From positions 1-37,884 of the forward strand of contig CADBRN010000097.1 of assembly GCA_902797025.1 (NCBI GenBank): 37,884 nucleotides of DNA, read 5' to 3'. This document shows positions 30,662 through 37,884 of the stretch, in pieces; position 1 is the first letter of the stretch; each line of letters opens with the position of its first letter. The stretch is from an uncultured Lachnospiraceae bacterium (GTDB taxonomy: Bacteria > Bacillota > Clostridia > Lachnospirales > Lachnospiraceae). The notes under the pieces were generated by a model, which ran no database searches, had not been told where the DNA came from, and saw only the letters and a list, made by a program, of their open reading frames with translations. A program made the position numbers and the translations under genes.

Positions 30662-32005
30662 TTATTTCTGACGGATCAGGTCCGATTCCCGAACGTTCTT
30701 TCCGTTTCGAACAATATAATCATACTGCGACAGCCCGTACGATGTCCCCGCAGCGACGATGCAGTACTCATCATTCTCCTCGAGCACCGCGATTTTCCGA
30801 AAATCGGCGTATCCCTTATTGGTGCAGAAAACTCCCTTGAGAGCTGCTGTATCCCCGATCTTATACCGCTCATTCGAATTTTCCAGAACGATCACATCGC
30901 CTTCTTCAAACTCGCTTTTGTCGACGTAATAATAAACCGGATCGGTCTCATTTTCGGGAGTCGTCTCCTCATAAATCGTCGCATCGATGAACGAGGTCGT
31001 TTTCTTTCCATTCTCATCGGTTACTTCCTTGAGAAATCCGGTCGTTCCGTTTTCACCGCCGGTCGTCGCGTAAGATTTCGGAATCAGATAAAATTCCTTT
31101 TCGACGACCGCCGATTTCGGTATTTTCAGGCCGGTCGCGGTATTCGTGACGAACTCGACGTTCAGGAACCGATCGCCGCAGTAACGGGAAACCCCCGTGG
31201 AAAACGAGATCTGGCAGTAATGCGCTCCATCCCGGTCGAACAGGTTGACCTTTCCGGTCTCGGACTGTCCGTCTTTCGAGAAACGAACCCGGATCTGCTT
31301 CCGGTCTTTCAGCTGTTCATACTGAGAATCCGAGAGCGGGGTGACGGCAGACCAGCTCGTGCCCGTGATGAGTTTGTAGAGCGGAGCGCCGCTCTCGACG
31401 GTTGAATCATTACCGTATTTCGTTTTCCGGTACGTTTTCGAGTTAAAGTCCGACTCATTGATCGAATCAACCGTCTTCCCCTCGTAACCGTCACTCGAAT
31501 AAACAACGAGGCCTGCCTGCGGTGCCTTATAGACGTTTCCTGTCATGTCCGCATCTCCGCCGCCATATAGGATCGCGTTGATCGAAGCTTTCAGATCGTT
31601 CACCGAATCAAACTGACTCCGGTTATAATTTGCAGAAAAGTTCGAAGCCTGGGACTCAATATCGGAAAGGTTCTCATCCGTCAGCTTCTTCTGACCCGCC
31701 TCGGATTTCGTGTCACTGACAGAGCAGACCGCTTCGTCCGCCGACGTTCTCATTCCGTCCGGCACGATAAAATTGACATATCCGCTCTGATCCGCAGATA
31801 CGACCTGCTCGTCCCGGAGAATCAGAGCCGTGTACGTCGCGTTCTGCGACAGCGTTCCTGTGGTCACCTGATAGATCTCCTGCCGGTTTGTCGTGAGATA
31901 AATCACGAGCGTAATCACCAGATACAGGAGGATCGCTCCGAATATGACAACTCCAATATTAAAATGAAAGCGTCCGCGCCTTCTTTTTTTCGATGCGTTT
32001 GGCAA
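30662..32005 (-). CDS. HlyD-like membrane-anchored protein heading the sepF operon
   Basis: The 447-residue product has a basic N-terminus, one membrane segment (about 17-40) and a large outer part with barrel-sandwich features (YTALILRDEQVVSADQSGYV, APQAGLVVYSSDGYEG) and a beta-rich C-terminal region (GLKIPKSAVVEKEFY, EEGDVIVLENSNERYKIGD). This resembles HlyD-family adaptor proteins, but no ABC transporter or outer membrane partner is near, and a Gram-positive host has no outer membrane. TTG 32005 is chosen because GGGGAG lies six bases before it; ATG 32038 would leave only about 11 transcribed bases and no ribosome binding site. Confidence 0.78.
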   Translation of the reverse strand: MPNASKKRRRGRFHFNIGVVIFGAILLYLVITLVIYLTTNRQEIYQVTTGTLSQNATYTALILRDEQVVSADQSGYVNFIVPDGMRTSADEAVCSVSDTKSEAGQKKLTDENLSDIESQASNFSANYNRSQFDSVNDLKASINAILYGGGDADMTGNVYKAPQAGLVVYSSDGYEGKTVDSINESDFNSKTYRKTKYGNDSTVESGAPLYKLITGTSWSAVTPLSDSQYEQLKDRKQIRVRFSKDGQSETGKVNLFDRDGAHYCQISFSTGVSRYCGDRFLNVEFVTNTATGLKIPKSAVVEKEFYLIPKSYATTGGENGTTGFLKEVTDENGKKTTSFIDATIYEETTPENETDPVYYYVDKSEFEEGDVIVLENSNERYKIGDTAALKGVFCTNKGYADFRKIAVLEENDEYCIVAAGTSYGLSQYDYIVRNGKNVRESDLIRQK

Positions 32006-32055
32006 TTCATTCTCCCCTGCTGCATAGAATAGCGGCATCGAACCGCTTCGTGACT

Positions 32056-32084
32056 ATTATCAAAAGAATTGAGAAATCTGTCAA
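32056..32084 (-). promoter_or_regulatory. Promoter of the HlyD-like/yggS/sepF/ylmH/aroB/lspA/rluD operon
   Basis: On the minus strand a perfect TTGACA (32084-32079), a 17-nt spacer and GATAAT (32061-32056). All seven genes downstream lie close together or overlap, so this is probably the main promoter of the unit. Confidence 0.8.
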
Positions 32085-32128
32085 GTGCCGCACAGCGGGT
32101 TTCTCCCCTTTTTCCCGCACAGGGCAAT

Positions 32129-32184
32129 AAAAAAACAAGGAAGGAATTACAGCCCGCAGACGCGGCATATAATTCCCTCACTTG
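32129..32184 (-). terminator. Terminator of the small P-loop gene
   Basis: On the minus strand CAAGTGAGGGAATTA pairs with TAATTCCTTCCTTG (slightly imperfect), enclosing a second small CCGC/GCGG helix, and seven T follow. It lies 18 bases past the stop at 32202. Confidence 0.8.
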
Positions 32185-32201
32185 TCGGTCGTTTATTTTT
32201 C

Positions 32202-32624
32202 TCAGAGTGCCAGCTGAATATTGCCCTGGAGCTGCTCCGGGATTTCTTCTTTATCTTTGGAGATGCTCAGAACAAATCTGACGCCATACTGTTTGCTGAT
32301 ATTCTCAAGTTCTGATACCGTCTTCGCAAAAGCCTCATCGTCATCGATTCTGGCCAGAGCAAGATAGCTGTCAAGGAACATCACCTCAAGATCATGGTCC
32401 TGGGAAAGAATCCCGCAGATAAATCCGATAAATTCGGAACTGTCGCGAAGCGGAAATCTCGAGACATCAATCAGGCGGATCTTGTTATTTAATTCATACA
32501 TTTTCTGGGAGCTTTTATCCAGGTATACGACGTTGCCGGACGCTTCCTTTATGGCACTGTTCGCCTGCTCCAGAAGATGTTTTGTCTTGCCCTTGCCTTT
32601 TTTGCCAACGATGAACTGAACCAT
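32202..32624 (-). CDS. Small P-loop protein of unknown function
   Basis: The 140-residue product has a clear Walker A motif, GKKGKGKT (7-14), and a Walker B-like strand EVMFLDSY in the middle, and nothing else I can assign. Similar short clostridial proteins are sometimes labelled as PilT-like, but no pilus genes are here and the label has little support. ATG 32624 is set by AAGGAGG eight bases upstream; the longer frame to 32660 overlaps the leader. It is a single-gene unit with its own promoter and terminator, between the wall-elongation genes and the sepF operon. Confidence 0.8.
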   Translation of the reverse strand: MVQFIVGKKGKGKTKHLLEQANSAIKEASGNVVYLDKSSQKMYELNNKIRLIDVSRFPLRDSSEFIGFICGILSQDHDLEVMFLDSYLALARIDDDEAFAKTVSELENISKQYGVRFVLSISKDKEEIPEQLQGNIQLAL

Positions 32625-32681
32625 AGCGGTGTCCTCCTTGTATTTAATGAATTTGCACAAAATTCTAGCTTTTATGTGTTA

Positions 32682-32710
32682 ATTATAGTTCATTCCAACA
32701 AGAAATACAA
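32682..32710 (-). promoter_or_regulatory. Promoter of the small P-loop gene
   Basis: On the minus strand TTGTAT (32710-32705), a 17-nt spacer and a perfect TATAAT (32687-32682). It begins just after the dacF stop. Confidence 0.65.
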
Positions 32711-32715
32711 GCGAT

Positions 32716-33759
32716 TTATGCATTCGTCTGGGTCAGAAGTGTGTCCATGTCCGCGTACAGGATCTGCTTGTTCGGCGCATTCATAATGATCGCGATGTAG
32801 GGAATCCCGTACCGGTTCTGGACCGCAAGTGCAAGACAGTTCCCTGCGGCATCCGTCGTTCCGGTTTTGCCCGCCATGATCGTGACCCCGTCCGGCAGGA
32901 CATGATCACCGCTCAGATATTTGTCGGTCGCATCGAGATTAAAGGCCTTGGACGCGCCGGTCTGATCCGTCACAGTGAGCTTATAGATCGAATTTTTCAT
33001 CACATCCGTGATCTCGCTGTATTTGGCTGCTTCATTCAGCATCAGATAGACATCGTAGGGCGTCGTATAATGATTGTCATCCGGGAGACCGTGCGGGTTC
33101 ATAAAATGTGTTCCGGTCATCCCGAGAGATTTCGCCTCCTCATTCATCATATCGACAAATTTATCGACCGATCCGTCGCCGATCGTTCTGGCGATCGCCA
33201 TCGCGCAGTCATTTGCCGAATAAACAAGCAGCGCGGAAAAAAGCTGCCGCAGCGTCGCGGTATCGCCGGCAGCCATGCCTGAGAGCTGCGAATCGCTTCC
33301 AAGATTCACGTCCGCGTCGGTCATCGTTACCTCCTGGTCAAGATTTCCGTTTTTCACACAGAGGATAGCCGTCATGATTTTTGTAATACTCGCCGGATAG
33401 AGACGATCGTATACGCCGCGGGCGAATTTCGCCTCGCCGGAGTCAAGATCAAAGAGAAGTCCTCTCTCCTTCGAGGACTGCAGCTGGATGTTCCCCAGAT
33501 CCACGTCCGCATCCGAGACACAAAGTTTCTTCGCAAATCCATCTGCGAATGATCCGCTTTGATCTGCCGCCGAAGCTGAGGCGCCGGATCCGGTCAGCGA
33601 AGAAGAGATCCGGTAGGCATAAGAAAGATCGTAGGCATTTCCCTTATTCCTGAAATAAACGTAACCGATCACCCCGACAAGCACCGCGATGATGCAGACC
33701 ATCGCGATGAGCAGATTTCGGATCAGCCGTTTCTGTCTTTTTTTAGAAATTGTGCGCAT
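32716..33759 (-). CDS. D-alanyl-D-alanine carboxypeptidase (DacF/PBP5-type)
   Basis: This enzyme trims the terminal D-Ala from peptidoglycan pentapeptides. The 347-residue product has a basic N-terminus, one membrane segment (about 14-36), a low-complexity Ser/Ala/Gly stretch (about 52-72) and the serine-peptidase motifs SITK (124-127), SAN (181-183) and KTGT (298-301). It ends without the C-terminal beta domain and amphipathic anchor of E. coli PBP5, so it is held by its N-terminal segment. ATG 33759 overlaps the rodA end by 17 bases, with GAGGGA upstream; TTG 33777 is the alternative. Confidence 0.92.
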   Translation of the reverse strand: MRTISKKRQKRLIRNLLIAMVCIIAVLVGVIGYVYFRNKGNAYDLSYAYRISSSLTGSGASASAADQSGSFADGFAKKLCVSDADVDLGNIQLQSSKERGLLFDLDSGEAKFARGVYDRLYPASITKIMTAILCVKNGNLDQEVTMTDADVNLGSDSQLSGMAAGDTATLRQLFSALLVYSANDCAMAIARTIGDGSVDKFVDMMNEEAKSLGMTGTHFMNPHGLPDDNHYTTPYDVYLMLNEAAKYSEITDVMKNSIYKLTVTDQTGASKAFNLDATDKYLSGDHVLPDGVTIMAGKTGTTDAAGNCLALAVQNRYGIPYIAIIMNAPNKQILYADMDTLLTQTNA

Positions 33760-34891
33760 ATTTACCGGATCCCTCAAAACTGTAATAGTTGCGGTTCTGC
33801 AGTCCTGCGTTCAGCACGAAGCCGATGCCGGAATACAGACAGAAAAGCGACGTCAGGCCGTAGCTCACGAATGGAAGCGGCGTTCCGGTGTTCGGAAACA
33901 GGCCCGTCGCGACGCAGATATTGATAAAGCTCTGGATGGATATGAGTGCGGCGATGCCGTCACAGATCAGCGTGCCGGACAAGTCCTTCGCCCTCCTTCC
34001 CGTCCGGAGACATTCGGCTACGATGATAAACAACAGCAGAATGATCAATACACATCCGATGAAACCGAGTTCCTCTCCCGCAACCGCGAAAATAAAATCA
34101 TTCTGGAGCTCTGCGACGAAATTGCCCCTGTTTGACGAAGACACCTTATTATTATTCAGACCTTTTCCGGCGACCTTGCCGGATCCGATGGCCATGATCG
34201 AATTTTCCTGCTGGATCGCGGATTCAGAATATTCCTCATTATCATTCGAGAAGAAGGTCATGATACGGTTTCTCTGATAATCCTTGATGATCGGAAGATT
34301 CGTCTTGGTGACCAGCAGCAGAAACAGCGCCGCCAGCGGTATGACAACCAGGAAAAATATTCCGATCTTCTTATAGGACAATCCCGCAGCGTAGTATAGG
34401 AAGAGAAACAGGACCGCGATCGTAATCGTGTTTTTCAGATCCGGCTGCGCGAGGATCAGAAGAAGCGGCGGAATGATCAGACCGACTGACTTCAGAATGG
34501 TCTGCCTGGAATTGATCGTGTTCTCATGCTTCATGAAATACATGGCAAAAAACAGGATCAGGAGAATCTTCGCCAGCTCGGTCGGCTGAAACTGTACTCC
34601 TCCGATGGAGATCCACCGCGTGGCACCCTTCCTCGAAGCGCCGACAGCAAGAACCAGCACGAGAAGAACGAGATTCATTCCGTATAAAATCCAGCTGAAA
34701 CTCAGAATCCAGCTGTAGTCAATCAGAGAAATAATGACCATCAGCGCCAGTCCGGCGATCACGCCATACATCTGACGGGACCGCAGCGAAGAATCTGCGG
34801 ATCCCACCAGCAATACCCCGAGGATACTCAGAATCACAACCGGGATGACGAGTCTGAAATTATAATCTTTTAATTTGTATTGTGACAGCAT
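33743..34891 (-). CDS. rodA: RodA-type peptidoglycan glycosyltransferase (SEDS family)
   Basis: SEDS proteins polymerise lipid II into glycan strands together with a class B PBP. The 382-residue product has about ten membrane segments and the family motifs GATRWISIGGVQFQPTELAK, LILAQPDLKNT (with the functionally important Asp) and the late FPNTGTPLPFVSYGLTS. Its place directly after a PBP2 gene and before dacF points to RodA (elongation) and not FtsW (division). It starts 19 bases after the PBP2 stop, with GGGAG further upstream. Confidence 0.93.
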   Translation of the reverse strand: MLSQYKLKDYNFRLVIPVVILSILGVLLVGSADSSLRSRQMYGVIAGLALMVIISLIDYSWILSFSWILYGMNLVLLVLVLAVGASRKGATRWISIGGVQFQPTELAKILLILFFAMYFMKHENTINSRQTILKSVGLIIPPLLLILAQPDLKNTITIAVLFLFLYYAAGLSYKKIGIFFLVVIPLAALFLLLVTKTNLPIIKDYQRNRIMTFFSNDNEEYSESAIQQENSIMAIGSGKVAGKGLNNNKVSSSNRGNFVAELQNDFIFAVAGEELGFIGCVLIILLLFIIVAECLRTGRRAKDLSGTLICDGIAALISIQSFINICVATGLFPNTGTPLPFVSYGLTSLFCLYSGIGFVLNAGLQNRNYYSFEGSGKYAHNF

Positions 34892-34910
34892 GATTTAACG
34901 CTCACTCCCG

Positions 34911-37832
34911 TCAATCTGTTACTTCACTTCCCGAGGAATCCTCTGTCGCGGCGGTTCCGCTCAGAATCGTCGCCTCGTCCTCGAGATTGTAATAGTAATT
35001 CAGCACATCCTTCGCAACCAGGCAGGCGTTCGACGATCCGTACCCGTGCGGGATACGTACGGCGAACGCGATATCATCCATCTCGTTGCCATAGTGTGAA
35101 TATCCGATGACCAGCGAATGGCTCGGCCGGTTTCTCGCCTCCTGGGCGGTACCGGTCTTCCCATATACATCCACGTCAAGCGTTCCCATCACGGCATTCT
35201 GCTTCATCGCGGCGCGCATACCGGAGTGAATCGCATCCCAGATATTCGAGGAAAGCTTTGCCGCATCCGCCTTTGAGACGGCCGGCTGTGTCTCTTCCAT
35301 CACATTACCGTCCGTATCGGTCGTCTTGTCGATCAACGTGAGCTTGTAACTCGTACCGCTGTTCGCGATGACCGCAGCGTACCTGGACAGCTGTGAGGTT
35401 GTATACTGGTGCGTACCCTGTCCGATTGCGGAGGGAATCGCCAGATTATCCGTGACATGGGGACTGGACTCGGTGATCTCGATTCCTGTCTTCTCATCCA
35501 GATCAAACATACTCGAGTACTCCTGGATCTTGGAGAGCGACGTATTCTGATTGAATTTCCCGTTTTGATCCAGACCGAGCCGGTAGCCGATCGTACAGAA
35601 GAAAACGTTGCACGAATTCTCGATGCCGCCGACCACATTCAGCGGGCCGTGTCCGGTCCGTAGCCAGCAGTGAACCTGATCCCCCGTATCGACGAGTCCC
35701 TCGCCGAACAGTCCGGTACAGTTGATAGACGTATCCGTCGTGATGACGCCCTCGTTCAGACCTGCGGCCGCCATGACCGGCTTGTATGTCGAACCGGGTG
35801 CGGTCAGCTGCTGCGTCGCCTTGTTATAAAAAGGCGTCGAGAGATCATTGTAAATCTTGTTATAGTACGCGGTATCCATCTCATTTGCGAGACGATTGTT
35901 ATCGTATCCCGGATACGTCACAAGTGCACGCACCTCACCGGTGTCCGGATCATTGATGACGATCGAACCCGAGCACGGATCAAGTGCGAGCTGCGCCGGC
36001 GTGATCTCGAGTTTTCGGATTTTTTCAAGGATCAGCGTATATGCGTCCATCGACCCGTTCTCAAACTGCTGATACGTCGTATCATCCTGTTCAAGGATCT
36101 TCTGATCATACAGGATCTGGCAAAGCTCCCTCGGGGTGAGCGAATCATCGTTGATCATGTACTGGTAGATGATTCTTGAAAACGCAAGCTTACCCGTCAG
36201 ATTGTCCGTGACGTTACCTACGAGAGCCGTATAGATCTCATTGGAATCCATGTAGGATGTGTCCAGACCGAGCTTCGTCACATCGATCCATCCCTGCTGC
36301 GCCGCGTAACGAAGAAATCTGGAGAGCGGGATGGCATGATCAGTGAAATACGCCTTGTACGTATCGTCATCGGAATTAATCTTTTTTGTGTTCAGGATGC
36401 CGGTATCATTTGACAGGTACGTATCCGTGATGTAATCGAGATACGCCTGCTGCTCCGCAGAAAGATCCCGATATGCGGTTCCCGCGCCGGAAAGCTCTGT
36501 TTTGAGCCACTCGATCTCGCGGCTCTGGCGTTCTGTAAATTTCTGCTGGACACTTTTCTCCGTATCGCTGGCATCTGCCTCTGTAAAGTGTGTGATATCG
36601 ATCACATTGTTTTTGATCAGTGCATTGTAAACGTCATACACCGGAATATAGTAATTATTATCCGCGTCACTGTCGAAAGACGGCTCCGTTTTGGTATTCA
36701 CGATTTTTTTCAGCAGAATACCGGCAATTCTCTGTTCAAGGATCTGATAGCACGCATTCTGCAGCTCACTGTCAATCGTCAGATACACATCGTTACCCTG
36801 TACGGGATCAATCCGTGACGAATCATTGACCGCAAGAACCTTTCCGAGGTTGTCGACCGTGATCTCTTCCGATCCGTCCGTCCCCTGCAGCGTCGTCTCC
36901 ATATACTGCTCGATACCGGTTTTTCCGATGATGGAATTGCTCGTGTAATTGTCGTTTTCTTTTTTCAGGTCAGCGAGCTCCTCCGCGGACGGTTTTCCGG
37001 TATATCCGATGATCGGAGCAAATGCCTCCGCGTTTTCGTAGACCCGCTTTGAATCCTCTTCGATATTGACACCCTGAAGATCCGAGAGATTCTCCTCGAC
37101 AGCGGCGACGGTTTGATCCGAAACATCTTCCGCCACGATGACCGGAAGGTACCGCTGATAGCTGATCAGTGAAAGCTGATACCGTACAATGACAATGTCC
37201 AGCACTTCTTCCTTCGTAAGTTCCTCCGGCAGGCCATGCGATGACAATTCTTCCGCACTGTACGGTTTTTTTTCGTTATAAATCGCGAAGCGGTCTTTTC
37301 CCGCCAGGTATTCGATGATCTGATCCGCGCCTGCGTTTGCCTGCGCATCGGTAAGATCTTCATAGTATTTCTGCCCGTAGATATCCGCACGGAAGCGGTT
37401 TCTTGTGCTCCCCTCGTCGACGTCGAATGCATAATCTCCGTTCTCATCGACGTAGATATGGAAATCATGAGCCAGTGTATCGCCCTTCTCGCGAATCAGC
37501 TTCGTGAGGCGGTAAATTTCTCCGTTGAGCGAGAGATTCTTCTCCCTTGTCGTACGATACGTACCGTTATCCTCGATTGTAACCGAGTTGGACAGCTCAT
37601 TATGCGCGAGAACCTTCCCGTTTATGTCGTAAATATCTCCCCGGGTCGACTGCAGCACACGCTTTCGGGTCGTCTTGACCGTAAAGTTGTTCGCATAATC
37701 CGCACCGTGAATGACCTGAAGCTGAAAAAGGCGCACCACGAGAATCGACGAGAGAACCGCGAACACCGTAAAAAGCACGGCGCTGCGGTGAGAAAACAAC
37801 TGCTGCAGTTTTCGGATTATCTTCCTAACCAA
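34911..37832 (-). CDS. mrdA: Penicillin-binding protein 2 (MrdA-type transpeptidase) with a large insertion
   Basis: PBP2 cross-links peptidoglycan with RodA during elongation. The 973-residue product has one membrane segment (about 17-38), the PBP dimerisation domain (about 50-345) and a transpeptidase domain with STYK (681-684), SCN (740-742) and KTGT (892-895). Usual PBP2 proteins are 600-700 residues. The excess is mainly a polar helical stretch at about 377-612, between VYLTIDSELQ and the GSIVINDPDTGEVRALVTYP strand. The start is TTG 37832, the only reasonable in-frame start, with GGAGG 13 bases upstream. Confidence 0.94.
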   Translation of the reverse strand: MVRKIIRKLQQLFSHRSAVLFTVFAVLSSILVVRLFQLQVIHGADYANNFTVKTTRKRVLQSTRGDIYDINGKVLAHNELSNSVTIEDNGTYRTTREKNLSLNGEIYRLTKLIREKGDTLAHDFHIYVDENGDYAFDVDEGSTRNRFRADIYGQKYYEDLTDAQANAGADQIIEYLAGKDRFAIYNEKKPYSAEELSSHGLPEELTKEEVLDIVIVRYQLSLISYQRYLPVIVAEDVSDQTVAAVEENLSDLQGVNIEEDSKRVYENAEAFAPIIGYTGKPSAEELADLKKENDNYTSNSIIGKTGIEQYMETTLQGTDGSEEITVDNLGKVLAVNDSSRIDPVQGNDVYLTIDSELQNACYQILEQRIAGILLKKIVNTKTEPSFDSDADNNYYIPVYDVYNALIKNNVIDITHFTEADASDTEKSVQQKFTERQSREIEWLKTELSGAGTAYRDLSAEQQAYLDYITDTYLSNDTGILNTKKINSDDDTYKAYFTDHAIPLSRFLRYAAQQGWIDVTKLGLDTSYMDSNEIYTALVGNVTDNLTGKLAFSRIIYQYMINDDSLTPRELCQILYDQKILEQDDTTYQQFENGSMDAYTLILEKIRKLEITPAQLALDPCSGSIVINDPDTGEVRALVTYPGYDNNRLANEMDTAYYNKIYNDLSTPFYNKATQQLTAPGSTYKPVMAAAGLNEGVITTDTSINCTGLFGEGLVDTGDQVHCWLRTGHGPLNVVGGIENSCNVFFCTIGYRLGLDQNGKFNQNTSLSKIQEYSSMFDLDEKTGIEITESSPHVTDNLAIPSAIGQGTHQYTTSQLSRYAAVIANSGTSYKLTLIDKTTDTDGNVMEETQPAVSKADAAKLSSNIWDAIHSGMRAAMKQNAVMGTLDVDVYGKTGTAQEARNRPSHSLVIGYSHYGNEMDDIAFAVRIPHGYGSSNACLVAKDVLNYYYNLEDEATILSGTAATEDSSGSEVTD

Positions 37833-37884
37833 GGTGATTGCTGTTCCTCCAATTCATGGGCAGAAAGTCTGCTGTTAATCCAAA
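37825..37884 (-). CDS. Possible 3' end of an upstream gene, perhaps mreD (partial)
   Basis: On the minus strand a frame is open from the window edge and ends at TAG 37827-37825, overlapping the PBP2 start by eight bases. The 19 residues end in PMNWRNSNHLG. mreD usually precedes the PBP2 gene in Firmicutes, but the fragment is too short to identify. Confidence 0.3.
   Translation of the reverse strand, partial: FGLTADFLPMNWRNSNHLG

Noticed and set aside
1-37884. CRISPR arrays, tRNA or rRNA genes, insertion sequences
   Set aside because: No repeated spacer-like units, no cloverleaf or rRNA sequence and no transposase were seen on either strand.

Overview
The window looks like a chromosomal core segment of a Gram-positive anaerobe of the class Clostridia, most likely Lachnospiraceae. 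The evidence is the rplU-prp-rpmA-obg block with a Prp-cleaved L27, SepF-based division genes, a Firmicutes-type LexA/YneA pair with GAAC-N4-GTTT operators, a V-type ATPase operon, split methionine synthase, FchA-assisted folate chemistry, strong AGGAGG ribosome binding sites and several TTG starts. I see no plasmid, prophage or transposon genes, no rRNA or tRNA gene and no CRISPR array. No stretch over 300 bases lacks a gene.

Layout. (1) 1-4593, plus strand: the L21 leader, rplU, prp, rpmA and a terminator, then obg, yhbY, nadD, yqeK and rsfS, a ribosome-assembly and NAD cluster. (2) 4620-10362: a one-carbon hub. fchA and folD run rightward and converge on a leftward set (metF, a stand-alone methionine synthase reactivation protein, and metH without its activation domain). 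(3) 10469-11707: lexA and a yneA-like SOS division inhibitor, divergent, with three near-identical LexA boxes between them. (4) 11848-13751: a HIT protein, an AEC-family permease and a small protein of unknown function. (5) 13949-22662: a complete nine-gene V-type ATPase operon in the order G/H-like, C, I, K, F, E, A, B, D. (6) 22779-24997: a complete tyrosine recombinase with a hairpin leader, and an AI-2E family membrane protein. (7) 25101-32005, minus strand: an operon headed by a HlyD-like anchored protein and continuing yggS, sepF, ylmH, aroB, lspA, rluD, followed by a separately promoted cytidylate-kinase-like gene. (8) 32202-37832, minus strand: a small P-loop protein, then dacF, rodA and a PBP2 with a large insertion, the cell-elongation machinery.

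How the genes fit together. FolD here has lost both residues associated with cyclohydrolase chemistry, while the cyclohydrolase-family gene fchA lies just upstream. The two proteins together probably interconvert methylene-, methenyl- and formyl-THF. MetF then makes methyl-THF for the cobalamin-dependent MetH, which is kept active by the separate reactivation protein. LexA controls itself and the membrane-anchored LysM division inhibitor. The sepF/ylmH/yggS and PBP2/RodA/DacF groups cover septation and wall elongation. I found no clear candidate for a wholly new system. The most informative points are the FolD residue losses paired with FchA, the triple SOS-box region, the hairpin in front of the recombinase, the PBP2 insertion and the HlyD-like protein without an export partner.
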